Assembly: GCF_030551755.1 (NCBI RefSeq)
Contig: NZ_JAUPEC010000011.1
Location: 1-64,000, forward strand
Direction of reading: 5' to 3'
Source: Pseudocolwellia sp. AS88
GTDB taxonomy: Bacteria; Pseudomonadota; Gammaproteobacteria; Enterobacterales; Alteromonadaceae
Length of the DNA stretch: 64,000 nucleotides
This document shows positions 1 through 9,112 of this stretch, one piece after another; the stretch's first letter is position 1; each line of letters opens with the position of its first letter. The position numbers and the translations under genes are program-made. A model generated the notes under the pieces. The model saw only the letters and a list, made by a program, of their open reading frames with translations, was not told the origin of the DNA and ran no database searches.

Positions 1-59
1 CTTTCCATATGAAGTGAACTAAGTATTTCCTATACTTAACTTCTCTTGGTTTCCCTGAA

Positions 60-99
60 GAAGTGGAGCGCATTTTAGAGATTTTTGAGGGTACGTCAA
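60..99 (-). promoter_or_regulatory. strong rRNA-type promoter reading leftwards out of the window
   Basis: On the minus strand a TTGACG -35 (positions 94-99) and a TAAAAT -10 (72-77) are separated by 16 bp and followed at once by GCGCTCC, the GC-rich discriminator typical of stringently controlled rrn promoters. In E. coli yrdA also sits divergently beside the 16S gene of rrnD. An rRNA operon just left of the window is therefore likely, but no rRNA sequence is visible. The rest of 1-311 contains no gene I can support. A boxA-like GCTCTTTAA (minus strand, about 184-192) lies upstream of this promoter, so it is not a leader boxA for it unless a further promoter lies beyond. Confidence 0.6.
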
Positions 100-311
100 C
101 ACTTATTTTATAATTAATGTTTGTTTGCTTTATTTTCGTACAGACCACAGTTTTATTGCTTTCTTTACGTACATATAGTGCATTTAAAGAGCGTTGTACC
201 TATTCTTAATATGACTTATATTGACTCTCCATCTTCATTTAAATACTTTTATAGTTGTTTTTGTCCTGATAAATTTAAATAACTTTGATAAAACTGGAAT
301 ATTTTCTCTAT

Positions 312-854
312 ATGAACACTTTAAACATTAGATCTTTCAAAAATACCTCCCCTACCTTCGGAAAAAATAACTATATTGATTCGTCTGCTGTTCTTATTGG
401 CGATATCAGAATTGGAGATGAAGTAAGTATTTGGCCATTAGTTGCTATAAGAGGTGATGTTAATCATATTATTATTGGTGATAGATCAAATGTTCAAGAT
501 GGTTCTGTACTACACGTTACCCATAAAAATAAGAAGAACCCTGAGGGCTACCCTTTAGTTATAGGCAATGATGTCACTATTGGACATAAGTGCATGTTGC
601 ACGGCTGCACCATAGGCAATCGTATACTAATAGGTATGGGCGCTATTATTATGGATAATGCGATTGTTGAAGATGATGTGTTTGTAGGTGCTGGAACACT
701 GGTTCCTCCAGGCAAGGTATTAAAAAGTGGTTACCTATATATGGGTAACCCAATGAAACAAGCCAGAGAGTTGACTGAGGCTGAGTTAGATTTTCTAAAA
801 AAATCTGCAGACAACTATGTGCGCTTTAAAGATGAATACTTAGCAGAGATATAA
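312..854 (+). CDS. yrdA: gamma-class carbonic anhydrase-like hexapeptide-repeat protein (YrdA family)
   Basis: The 180 aa protein is a left-handed beta-helix of the gamma carbonic anhydrase/LbH superfamily. It carries the family signatures IRGDV, NVQDGSVLHVTH, GHKCMLHGCTIGN and GAGTLVPPGK. The histidines of the HVTH and GHKCMLHG segments are the metal ligands expected in the family. The frame is open upstream from a TTG at 285, but the ATG at 312 gives the family's usual N-terminus and has a weak GGAA upstream. It is transcribed away from the putative rRNA promoter and converges on yrdB. Its physiological role is poorly defined in E. coli, so enzymatic activity is an assumption. Confidence 0.93.
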   Translation: MNTLNIRSFKNTSPTFGKNNYIDSSAVLIGDIRIGDEVSIWPLVAIRGDVNHIIIGDRSNVQDGSVLHVTHKNKKNPEGYPLVIGNDVTIGHKCMLHGCTIGNRILIGMGAIIMDNAIVEDDVFVGAGTLVPPGKVLKSGYLYMGNPMKQARELTEAELDFLKKSADNYVRFKDEYLAEI

Positions 855-867
855 ATTTTTCTTTAAG

Positions 868-1095
868 TTAGTTCATATTCAATTCTATTACGTTGTTGAT
901 TGGTTCATTTGATTCGAGCCAATCTTCTATTTCACACTCCCAATCAAATTTATTACCTTGGGTTAACTGCCCTGGTAATATTTCACTATATATTTTAATA
1001 ATGACTTTTTCGCCAGAAAGCATAGCTGTACATTGCCAATATTTATTTTTGAGGTGATATTGGTGATCATCATTGATAATAATTGCTTGGTTCAT
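868..1095 (-). CDS. yrdB: DUF1488 family protein YrdB
   Basis: This 75 aa acidic protein matches the YrdB/DUF1488 pattern: a short beta-rich start, a CTAMLSGEKV-like central strand and a C-terminal FDWECEIEDWLE segment with conserved tryptophans. It lies downstream of aroE on the same strand, the order seen in E. coli (aroE-yrdB), but here a 69 bp MITE-like repeat sits between the two. The function is unknown. Assignment rests on length, motif and position. Confidence 0.8.
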   Translation of the reverse strand: MNQAIIINDDHQYHLKNKYWQCTAMLSGEKVIIKIYSEILPGQLTQGNKFDWECEIEDWLESNEPINNVIELNMN

Positions 1096-1163
1096 AAGAA
1101 AGCTTCAATGTTAAATGTGAGTACAACTATATACTCACTAATACTTATATTAAGAGCTTAAGT

Positions 1164-1232
1164 AACCTCAGCTCGGGTTAAGCTATTTTACTCAATAATG
1201 AGTTATTAAATCCATTAACCCGAGTTGAGGTT
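1164..1232. repeat. short MITE-like element, copy A (69 bp, internally deleted)
   Basis: The element has 18 bp terminal inverted repeats (AACCTCARCTCGGGTTAA, one mismatch between arms) and is flanked by the 4 bp direct repeat AAGT (1160-1163 and 1233-1236), as expected of a target duplication. Its first 32 bp and last 36 bp match the ends of the 278 bp copy at 7005-7282, so it looks like that element with about 209 bp lost between short CAATG-like repeats. It abuts aroE: the aroE stop overlaps the element end, but removing the element and one AAGT recreates the same TAA, so AroE is not truncated. Confidence 0.75.
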
Positions 1233-2046
1233 AAGTATTTAGCTCTTCTCGTAATTTACTCAAGATGTTTTCAGTTTTTGGACGTACATTGCGCCATAAA
1301 TAAAAACTCTCTGCCGCTTGCCCTACTAACATACCTAAACCATCAATAACCTGTTTTGCTTCACACTCTGTAGCCATTTTAAGAAATGGCGTTAGTTCTT
1401 TTCCGTAAGTCATGTCATAACAAATAGTATTTGCGGTTATAATTTTCTCTGAAATAGGTACTCCACTTCCAGACAAGCCTGCCGATGTTGCGTTAATGAT
1501 AAGATCGAACGCTTCTTTATTGGCATCTTCGAATGACATTGCTTGTATGGGTTGATCATTATATTGCTGAGCAATAGCTTCCGCTTTCGATACTGTTCTA
1601 TTTGCTATGATTAGTTGTTTTGGCTTTTGATGTAATAAAGGTAATACAACACCTTTTGATGCTCCGCCAGCACCGAGTAATAAGATGCGGCTATTTTCCA
1701 ATGTAACATCTTGGGAAAGAAGGTCGTTAACTAGGCCTACGCCATCAGTTGTATCGCCATATATTTTTCCGTTTTTAAAAGTTAAAGTATTAACGGCCCC
1801 TGAAAACTTAGCATGCTCAGACAGCTCATCGCACATTGCCATAGCTTCTTCTTTAAAAGGTGCTGTGACATTTGCTCCCTTTCCTCCGCCCTTAATAAAA
1901 ACTTTAACAGTTTCTTCGAAAGCATCTAGTTCTGCAAGTTGAGTTTTATATTCAATATTTTGGTTTGTTTCTCTAGCGAAGGCCGTATGAATAGTTGGTG
2001 ATTTAGATTGTTTTATTGGGTTACCGTAAACGAGATACTGATCCAT
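1231..2046 (-). CDS. aroE: shikimate 5-dehydrogenase
   Basis: The 271 aa enzyme reduces 3-dehydroshikimate to shikimate with NADPH in the cytosolic shikimate pathway. The N-terminal substrate domain shows YGNPIKQSKSP and GANVTAPFKEEA (catalytic lysine of the VTxPxK motif). The nucleotide domain has the glycine-rich GAGGASKGV followed by an NRT segment that binds the NADP phosphate. The C-terminus has the DGLGMLVGQAAESF signature. The ATG has AGAAG upstream. It precedes yrdB, from which it is separated by the MITE-like repeat. Confidence 0.97.
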   Translation of the reverse strand: MDQYLVYGNPIKQSKSPTIHTAFARETNQNIEYKTQLAELDAFEETVKVFIKGGGKGANVTAPFKEEAMAMCDELSEHAKFSGAVNTLTFKNGKIYGDTTDGVGLVNDLLSQDVTLENSRILLLGAGGASKGVVLPLLHQKPKQLIIANRTVSKAEAIAQQYNDQPIQAMSFEDANKEAFDLIINATSAGLSGSGVPISEKIITANTICYDMTYGKELTPFLKMATECEAKQVIDGLGMLVGQAAESFYLWRNVRPKTENILSKLREELNT

Positions 2047-2092
2047 GATGACTTCTAGTTAATGCAATTTTTTTTAGCTTAAATCAGATAAG

Positions 2093-2126
2093 AAAAAAAA
2101 GCATCGACTTATCGATGCTTTTTTAG
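2093..2126. terminator. intrinsic terminator of ompW, possibly bidirectional
   Basis: The stem GCATCGA-CTTA-TCGATGC (2101-2118) is preceded by a run of A and followed by a run of T, so it can terminate transcription in both directions. It lies between the ompW stop and the aroE start, both on the minus strand, and should separate these units. Confidence 0.8.
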
Positions 2127-2161
2127 ATGAATTGGTTTAAATAAATTATATAAAAGGTTAT

Positions 2162-2839
2162 TTAGAACTTATAACCAAGCATTACTGAATAAACCATAGG
2201 GTCTATATCTATATCTGCTTTACCAATACTCTCTCCACCAACATCAAATGTAGCTTCTGTTGCAATATCGATATAACGAGCTGAAAAGTTAATATGGAAT
2301 TTGTCGTTTAATAGATAATCTACTCCAACTTGAAAAGATAGACCTACTGATGAATCTAATTCTAAATTACTTAAACCTAATTCTTTTGGTGCATCTTCAA
2401 ACTGTTCATCAAAAAATATAGTGTAGTTAACTCCAACACCTACATAGGGCTTAATGACAGATTCAGTATCAAAATAATACAATACACTTAGGGTTGGCGG
2501 CAGTTGTTTTGCGTCAGCCAATTGCACGCCATCAACATTAAGTACTGAGTTTTTATCATGAATGGTTACATCATGTGCAAACGGAGTTGCTGCTAATAAT
2601 TCTACTGCTACATTGTCTGTGTAAAAGTATAAGAAGTTTAAGCCAAGCTGTGTACTATCATCTGTAGTTAATGTCATTGTTGAATCAGCACCACCAAGTA
2701 TTACCGATGCATGATCACTGTCAGGATTAACATTTGTTAAACCACCACGAACAACAAAGTCGCCAGCTTGATAATCAGCAGCATAAGAAGATGCTGTAAG
2801 AATTGAAAGAAGTGTTAGTGTAAGTATATTTTTTTTCAT
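2162..2839 (-). CDS. ompW: OmpW-family outer membrane beta-barrel protein
   Basis: The 225 aa protein starts with a signal peptide (KK, then a hydrophobic TLTLLSILTASSYA stretch, probable cleavage before ADYQAG). It continues with the OmpW pattern AGDFVVRGGLTNVNP, LGLNFLYFYTDNVAVELLAATPF and KPYVGVGVNYTIFF, and ends in VMLGYKF with the terminal phenylalanine that targets barrels to the BAM complex. OmpW-type eight-stranded barrels carry small hydrophobic compounds across the outer membrane. A perfect 15 bp inverted repeat directly upstream contains its ribosome binding site. It has its own terminator and stands as a single-gene unit. Confidence 0.93.
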   Translation of the reverse strand: MKKNILTLTLLSILTASSYAADYQAGDFVVRGGLTNVNPDSDHASVILGGADSTMTLTTDDSTQLGLNFLYFYTDNVAVELLAATPFAHDVTIHDKNSVLNVDGVQLADAKQLPPTLSVLYYFDTESVIKPYVGVGVNYTIFFDEQFEDAPKELGLSNLELDSSVGLSFQVGVDYLLNDKFHINFSARYIDIATEATFDVGGESIGKADIDIDPMVYSVMLGYKF

Positions 2840-2840
2840 G

Positions 2841-2883
2841 ATTATTCCCTTTAAATTAATGACGTTATTTTAAAGGGAATAAT
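2841..2883 (-). promoter_or_regulatory. perfect hairpin in the ompW leader that sequesters the ribosome binding site
   Basis: On the ompW mRNA strand the arms ATTATTCCCTTTAAA and TTTAAAGGGAATAAT pair perfectly over 15 bp around a 13 nt loop (ATAACGTCATTAA). The 3' arm contains the AAAGGGA Shine-Dalgarno and ends one base before the ATG. If transcription starts upstream of the hairpin, the site is closed until the stem opens, as in an RNA thermometer or sRNA/protein-controlled switch. A DNA operator dyad is the alternative reading. Confidence 0.55.
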
Positions 2884-2947
2884 TAAATAGATTTTTGATT
2901 TAGCTCAAGTTATTAGAGCCAACTCGACCTGAGTAGGTAAGTAACGG

Positions 2948-2977
2948 AGCAATACCTGATCTACATCAAGTATTGCT
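2948..2977. terminator. possible hairpin downstream of hemF
   Basis: AGCAATAC (2948-2955) and GTATTGCT (2970-2977) form an 8 bp stem four bases beyond the hemF stop. There is no clear U-tract on the minus strand, so it may be a weak or Rho-assisted terminator or a 3' stabilising stem. Confidence 0.35.
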
Positions 2978-2981
2978 TAGG

Positions 2982-4441
<1,460 letters not shown>

Positions 4442-4460
4442 ATTTATATTAGCACTCAAA

Positions 4461-4488
4461 TAAAAAGCGCCTATCGCGGCGCTTAATA
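4461..4488 (-). terminator. intrinsic terminator of the purE-purK operon
   Basis: Read on the minus strand, AAGCGCC-GCGATA-GGCGCTT is followed by TTTATTT, starting about 9 bp after the purK stop. GC-rich stem plus U-tract is the classical intrinsic form. Confidence 0.85.
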
Positions 4489-4492
4489 TCAA

Positions 4493-5632
4493 TTAAAGTG
4501 ACTTCACGTATTCGCTGACGTCTGGAAAATCATCTTTGGGTAATATTTTGGCTAATTGGCTTAAACGCATAGTCAATTCAGCCTTATCTTTACCGCAAAT
4601 ATTAATATGTCCCATCTTGCGTCCTGAACGCTTGCCTTTTCCATACCAATGCATAGTTACGCTAGGTATTTCAAAAATATTATTGGGTACTGTATCTGTT
4701 CCCAATATGTTAACCATAGCAGATGGTCTTACTAATTCAGTTGAGCCTAAAGGTAATTGACAAACCGCACGTATATGATTTTCAAATTGTGAAGTATCAG
4801 CGCCCTGTTGTGTCCAATGACCTGAGTTATGTACGCGTGGAGCAATTTCATTAACGAGTAATGAATCGCCAACTTGAAAGAACTCTATAGCAAGTACACC
4901 GACATAATCTAAAGCATTTGCTATTTTATCAAAGGCTTCTGTTGCTTGTGCTTGCAGATGTTGATGCTCATTTAGTGCTAATGAAACGCTTAATACACCT
5001 TTACTGTGATGATTTTCAGTTAATGGGTAAGCTAATGTTTCACCTGTTTTGCTACGAACACCTACCATTGACACTTCTCTATCAAAAGGTACCATTTGTT
5101 CAACAACAATTGCTTGTGGTTGACCGCTAGTATCACCTTCAATAAATAATTGAATATCTTGCCAAATATCTTCAGCTTCAGACTTATCTTTTAATCGCCA
5201 CTGACCTTTACCGTCGTATCCGGCTAACGCACTCTTCATGATAAGAGGCAAGCTTAACGATGCAATTGCTGAATCAAAGTCTGCTTTGTTGGCTACAACT
5301 TTATGTTTAGCATTAGTCACATGGGTTTGTTCAAGTAAGGTTTTTTCTAACCTTCTATCTCCACCCGTTTTAATTGCTTGGCTACTAGGAAATAACTTTC
5401 CTGATTGCTCACAAAGAGCCAAAACGTCATGGCTAATATGTTCAAATTCGGCCGTAATAAAATCAGCATCAGCAATACCTTGGTCTAGATCTCCATAATC
5501 AACACTTAACGATAAAGGGTCAACAACACGGTTACTACCAACATCATAAGCTTTAACATCTATGTTCAGAGGCTTACTTGCTAATGCCATCATTCTAGCT
5601 AACTGGCCTGCGCCTAATACTAAAACTTTCAT
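4493..5632 (-). CDS. purK: N5-carboxyaminoimidazole ribonucleotide synthase
   Basis: PurK (379 aa) is the ATP-grasp enzyme that carboxylates AIR to N5-CAIR in purine synthesis. The N-terminal VLGAGQLARMMALAS signature and the ATP-grasp segments PLIMKSALAGYDGKGQWRLK, VVEQMVPFDREVSMVGVR, EFFQVGDSLLVNEIAPRVHNSGHWT are all present. It follows purE by 9 bp on the same strand, as in most gammaproteobacteria, and is closed by a strong terminator. Here the pair is embedded between tsaC and the yrdD-like gene rather than at its E. coli position. Confidence 0.97.
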   Translation of the reverse strand: MKVLVLGAGQLARMMALASKPLNIDVKAYDVGSNRVVDPLSLSVDYGDLDQGIADADFITAEFEHISHDVLALCEQSGKLFPSSQAIKTGGDRRLEKTLLEQTHVTNAKHKVVANKADFDSAIASLSLPLIMKSALAGYDGKGQWRLKDKSEAEDIWQDIQLFIEGDTSGQPQAIVVEQMVPFDREVSMVGVRSKTGETLAYPLTENHHSKGVLSVSLALNEHQHLQAQATEAFDKIANALDYVGVLAIEFFQVGDSLLVNEIAPRVHNSGHWTQQGADTSQFENHIRAVCQLPLGSTELVRPSAMVNILGTDTVPNNIFEIPSVTMHWYGKGKRSGRKMGHINICGKDKAELTMRLSQLAKILPKDDFPDVSEYVKSL

Positions 5633-5641
5633 TTAAATAAC

Positions 5642-6124
5642 CTATTCAGCTGGGTTTGGGTTATCAAGAATGTTTTGAGTTTGTTCTTTTCTGAACTTCT
5701 CAATAGCGGCCATTACCGTTTCGTCATGAGTACCTATGATTTGTGCTGCTAATAAACCAGCATTTGCAGCGCCAGCATTACCAATAGCTAAAGTACCTAC
5801 AGCAATACCTTTTGGCATTTGAACAATGGATAATAAAGAATCTTGACCACTTAGCGCTTTAGACTGAACAGGTACACCTAATACGGGCAAACTTGTAAAT
5901 GCTGCTGCCATACCGGGCAAATGTGCAGCACCACCAGCGCCAGCAACAATAACTTTAATACCGCGTTCTTTTGCACTTTCTGCATATTCAGCAAGTAAGT
6001 GTGGAGTTCTATGAGCTGATACTACTTTAGTTTCATATGGAACATTAAGAAGATCTAGCATATCTGCTGCATGTTTCATTGTCGGCCAATCCGACTTAGA
6101 ACCCATGATAATACCTACTTTCAT
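5642..6124 (-). CDS. purE: N5-carboxyaminoimidazole ribonucleotide mutase
   Basis: PurE moves the carboxylate of N5-CAIR to give CAIR, the step after PurK. The start [14 protein letters not shown], the VVSAHRTP catalytic-histidine loop, [12 protein letters not shown] and the [22 protein letters not shown] block are diagnostic of class I PurE. The frame can be opened at a TTG two codons earlier (6130), but the ATG at 6124 with AAAGGCG upstream is the natural start, giving 160 aa. First gene of purEK. Confidence 0.97.
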   Translation of the reverse strand: MKVGIIMGSKSDWPTMKHAADMLDLLNVPYETKVVSAHRTPHLLAEYAESAKERGIKVIVAGAGGAAHLPGMAAAFTSLPVLGVPVQSKALSGQDSLLSIVQMPKGIAVGTLAIGNAGAANAGLLAAQIIGTHDETVMAAIEKFRKEQTQNILDNPNPAE

Positions 6125-6271
6125 GATCAAACGCCTTTATATTATTTAATATTAAATTCTAAAAATGTCTCATTTAAGAGGCATCACAATCGAACATTAT
6201 AACCTTGTTCGAATTAGATAAAAACTCAGTAACTATCAATTTTTGTGCTTTGATAGCTCAACTTGTTATTA

Positions 6272-6832
6272 CTACAGCTTTCGTTTGTAACTACATTTCT
6301 TTTGTGGGCATATCGCCACATTGCCACTCGCCATTTTACGAGTCACTAAAATAGCCCAATCACACTCAGGGCATGATTCATTGATTGGTGGATAATTAAT
6401 GACATATTTACATGTTGGATACTGATCACATGAATAAAAGGCTTTTCCATAACGATTGGTTTTTTCGAATAACTTACCTTTAGCGCAGCTTGGACAGTGC
6501 ACATCAACATCATCATTCTGGTTAGTATCTTCGATATGTTCACATTCAGGAAAATTAGTACAGCCAATAAACATTCCATAACGTCCTTGCTTCACAGCAA
6601 GCGGACTATCACAACTTGGGCAATGTGTACCGGGTAAAATTGTGTCTTCGACTTTTTCATGTTCAACAACAGGGCGAGTATATTCACAACTAGGGTAATT
6701 ATTACAACCTAGAAAAGGCCCTGATTTACCACGTTTAATAGATAGTTCTGCCCCACAACTTGGACAAGGATCGTGGCTGTTTTCTAATGCATGTTCATGA
6801 TGTTTAAAAATGGAATTATCGGGTTTAGACAT
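6272..6832 (-). CDS. yrdD: topoisomerase-type zinc-ribbon DNA-binding protein (YrdD-like)
   Basis: The 186 aa protein consists almost entirely of four consecutive C4 zinc ribbons, each of the form CPxC-(about 17-20)-GC or SC-xxxPxC. These are the modules found at the C-terminus of DNA topoisomerase I and in E. coli YrdD. The cysteine pairs begin at about residues 23, 71, 112 and 154. There is no topoisomerase catalytic domain. It lies between purE and smg, in the conserved dprA-smg-yrdD neighbourhood, but separated from smg by a 278 bp MITE-like element. Single-stranded DNA or RNA binding is likely; the cellular role is unknown. Confidence 0.88.
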   Translation of the reverse strand: MSKPDNSIFKHHEHALENSHDPCPSCGAELSIKRGKSGPFLGCNNYPSCEYTRPVVEHEKVEDTILPGTHCPSCDSPLAVKQGRYGMFIGCTNFPECEHIEDTNQNDDVDVHCPSCAKGKLFEKTNRYGKAFYSCDQYPTCKYVINYPPINESCPECDWAILVTRKMASGNVAICPQKKCSYKRKL

Positions 6833-7004
6833 AAACGCACCTATTTAACTTGAAATCGGGATAAGCAATAGCTTACGTAAATCATTACCTAAAGCTCGGA
6901 TTATTTATCAACAGCTAAGTTGATTGCTTTAGTTCAAGTGCGCATTATGCCATAAATTTGAGGTGATTAACTAAACAGTTGCAAGACTAAATTTTTGACT
7001 ATTT

Positions 7005-7282
7005 AACCTCAGCTCGGGTTAAGCTATTTTACTCAACAATGCTATTTAAGCGCCTATCTGCGTTGCCTGCATGGATGCAGGTACTTGGTTTTTATCAGGA
7101 ATAAAAAAAACGTATTTTTACGCCCAATAGCCAGCTATTGGTTTATAAAAAAGCCTTGATAATCACATAAATTTCATCATTGAGAGAGAATTAAGGCTTT
7201 TTATGTTTTTTAATCTTGATAAAGCTAAAAGATACTTCAATAAATCAATGAGTTATTAAATCCATTAACCCGAGTTGAGGTT
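7005..7282. repeat. MITE-like element, copy B (278 bp)
   Basis: This fills most of the roughly 560 bp gene-free gap between yrdD and smg. Its ends are the same 18 bp inverted repeats as the copy at 1164-1232, and it is flanked by a 4 bp direct repeat ATTT (7001-7004 and 7283-7286). The interior has no plausible protein but several perfect hairpins: CCTGCAT-GG-ATGCAGG (7066-7081), CCAATAGC-CA-GCTATTGG (7124-7141) and a long-range AAAAAGCCTT/AAGGCTTTTT pair (7148-7202) that looks like a terminator. It is in the same orientation as copy A. No transposase is visible, so mobility must have been supplied in trans. Confidence 0.75.
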
Positions 7283-7391
7283 ATTTAGAAACAAGAAAAA
7301 CAAATCAAAACAATGGGAACCGATTATACAATTCGCCTATTTGATTTGTTTAACTTAGGTTAAGTAATCAATAATTCAAAGATACTTGGTA

Positions 7392-7865
7392 TTAATGAAG
7401 TGGACCTTCTTGCTCATCAAATATCAAGTCTTCCATTTGAGAATATGCTGTTTCTTTTCCTGGTACGTTGAATAGCACCATTAGAACAACCCATTTCAAA
7501 TCATCAATTGAAAAGAACTTAGTATCAAGCTCCATAACGCGATCAATAACCATCTCACGGGTGGTAAAGTCTAAAACATTGACTTGCTCTAGAAACATTA
7601 AGAATCCACGAGATTCTACATCGAGTAATTGCATTTCTTCAGAAGTGTAAACACGTGTAGATTTACTACCAATACGTGTTAAATAAGGATAAGCGTCACT
7701 ATCTTGCAGAGCTGCAAGTTTTTCTAACCAAGCGAGTGCTTTATATATTTCATCTTGATGAAAACCCGCTCGAGTTAACTCATCAGTTAACACATCATGA
7801 TCAACCATTACTTCGGCTTCACTATGAATATAATTTTCAAATAAATACATTAAGATATCAAACAT
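7392..7865 (-). CDS. smg: Smg family protein (DUF494)
   Basis: This 157 aa acidic protein matches Smg: [13 protein letters not shown] at the start, a central [21 protein letters not shown] helix pair and a C-terminal [15 protein letters not shown] motif. Length equals that of E. coli Smg. The ATG is preceded by AAAGGGGC. It follows dprA on the same strand, the order found in E. coli. The molecular function is not established. Confidence 0.93.
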   Translation of the reverse strand: MFDILMYLFENYIHSEAEVMVDHDVLTDELTRAGFHQDEIYKALAWLEKLAALQDSDAYPYLTRIGSKSTRVYTSEEMQLLDVESRGFLMFLEQVNVLDFTTREMVIDRVMELDTKFFSIDDLKWVVLMVLFNVPGKETAYSQMEDLIFDEQEGPLH

Positions 7866-7923
7866 AACTAGCCCCTTTAAAAAACACTGCTATAACAAAC
7901 TAACTAACGATAAATTTCACTTA

Positions 7924-9072
7924 TTAAGTTCTGAGGTATCCCCCTGGAACTGCTGATATTAAACCTTTCAGCTCTAAAATTGTTAACTGTGTTAATACTA
8001 CGTCTATGGGTAGCTTACTCCTCAACACAATGGCATCTATTGGAGTAATTTCATATCCAACACTATCTAACAATGAATCGTTAAACAAGCCCTGTTGGAG
8101 ATTTTTTTTCTCTATTTTAAGCGAATATTGTGTTTCGTCTTCACTGTATTCTTTTAAGTGTAGACCAGTTTTTGTAGGAATATTAAGATCTTCAATAATA
8201 TCATTACAATCTTCAACTAACTTCGCTCCTTGTTTAATTAGCCAGTGACAGCCTTTACCTTGCGGATTATTAATAGAGCTTGGAATAGCGAAAACTTCAC
8301 GATTTTGCTCCAACGCACAACGAGCTGTAATCAACGAACCACTTTTTATGGTTGCTTCAACCACCAATACACCATGACTCATCCCACTAATAATACGGTT
8401 CCGTTTGGGAAAGAAGCCAGCTTTGGGAATTGTTCCCGGTATAAACTCACTAATTATAAGTCCGTTACTATTTACTATGTCGTGCGCCAGCTTTTTATGT
8501 CGACTAGGATAAACTCGATCTAAACCAGTAGCCACTACAGCTATCGTTTTACCGCCATTAGAAACAGCACCTTTGTGGGCTTCTCCATCGATACCTAAAG
8601 CCAAACCACTAGTAACAACAATACCGCTTTTAACTAAATCTCTTGAAAATATAAACGCATTTTCTCGGCCAAAAGCCGTAGCTCCCCTGCTGCCCACAAT
8701 AGCAATTTGGGGTTCTGATAATAATTGTTTATTACCTTGTGCAAACAATACCAGTGGAGGGTCATATATCTGCTTTAGCCGTTCAGGATATTCAGAATCA
8801 TCAAAACAAATAATATCGCAACCACATAAATGGCAAGCACTAATGATTTTATTAATTTTATCCCAATCAGGATGTGTAACAGCCGCAAGTTGTTTATCTG
8901 TTAAATTTAAAGCAGCTAATCGTGAAGGCTGTAGAAACGAAAAAAGCTTCATCAGTCCAATTTCTTGAACTAAATGAAGCTTTTTATGAATGGCTAGCCG
9001 TGGAATAAATTTTAACGCTAGCCAAAAATGCGCATTTGTTTTTTTAATATCCGATACTGTGTTTATCGCCAT
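7924..9072 (-). CDS. dprA: DNA-processing protein A (Smf/DprA)
   Basis: DprA (382 aa) binds incoming single-stranded DNA and loads RecA during natural transformation; it is also present in non-competent bacteria. The Rossmann-like core is clear: YPERLKQIYDPPLVLFAQG, AIVGSRGATAFGRENA, VTSGLALGIDGEAHKGA, TIAVVATGLDRVYPSRH and GSLITARCALEQNREVFAIPSSINNPQGKGCHWLIKQGA. The C-terminal 60 residues form the winged-helix domain ending in LTILELKGLISAVPGGYLR. It is the middle gene of lysM-dprA-smg. Confidence 0.96.
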   Translation of the reverse strand: MAINTVSDIKKTNAHFWLALKFIPRLAIHKKLHLVQEIGLMKLFSFLQPSRLAALNLTDKQLAAVTHPDWDKINKIISACHLCGCDIICFDDSEYPERLKQIYDPPLVLFAQGNKQLLSEPQIAIVGSRGATAFGRENAFIFSRDLVKSGIVVTSGLALGIDGEAHKGAVSNGGKTIAVVATGLDRVYPSRHKKLAHDIVNSNGLIISEFIPGTIPKAGFFPKRNRIISGMSHGVLVVEATIKSGSLITARCALEQNREVFAIPSSINNPQGKGCHWLIKQGAKLVEDCNDIIEDLNIPTKTGLHLKEYSEDETQYSLKIEKKNLQQGLFNDSLLDSVGYEITPIDAIVLRSKLPIDVVLTQLTILELKGLISAVPGGYLRT

Positions 9073-9112
9073 TTATCTTCTCCTTAAGATTAGGCTGATA
9101 TCGATAATTAAA

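Noticed and set aside
184-192. boxA-like GCTCTTTAA as an rRNA leader antiterminator
   Set aside because: It lies upstream of the identified leftward promoter, so it is not in that transcript. It could count only if a further promoter exists to its right, and I could not identify a convincing one.
4442-4492. Longer tsaC starting at 4492
   Set aside because: It would need an ATT start and would run through the purK terminator; ATG codons at 4441-4429 fit the family.
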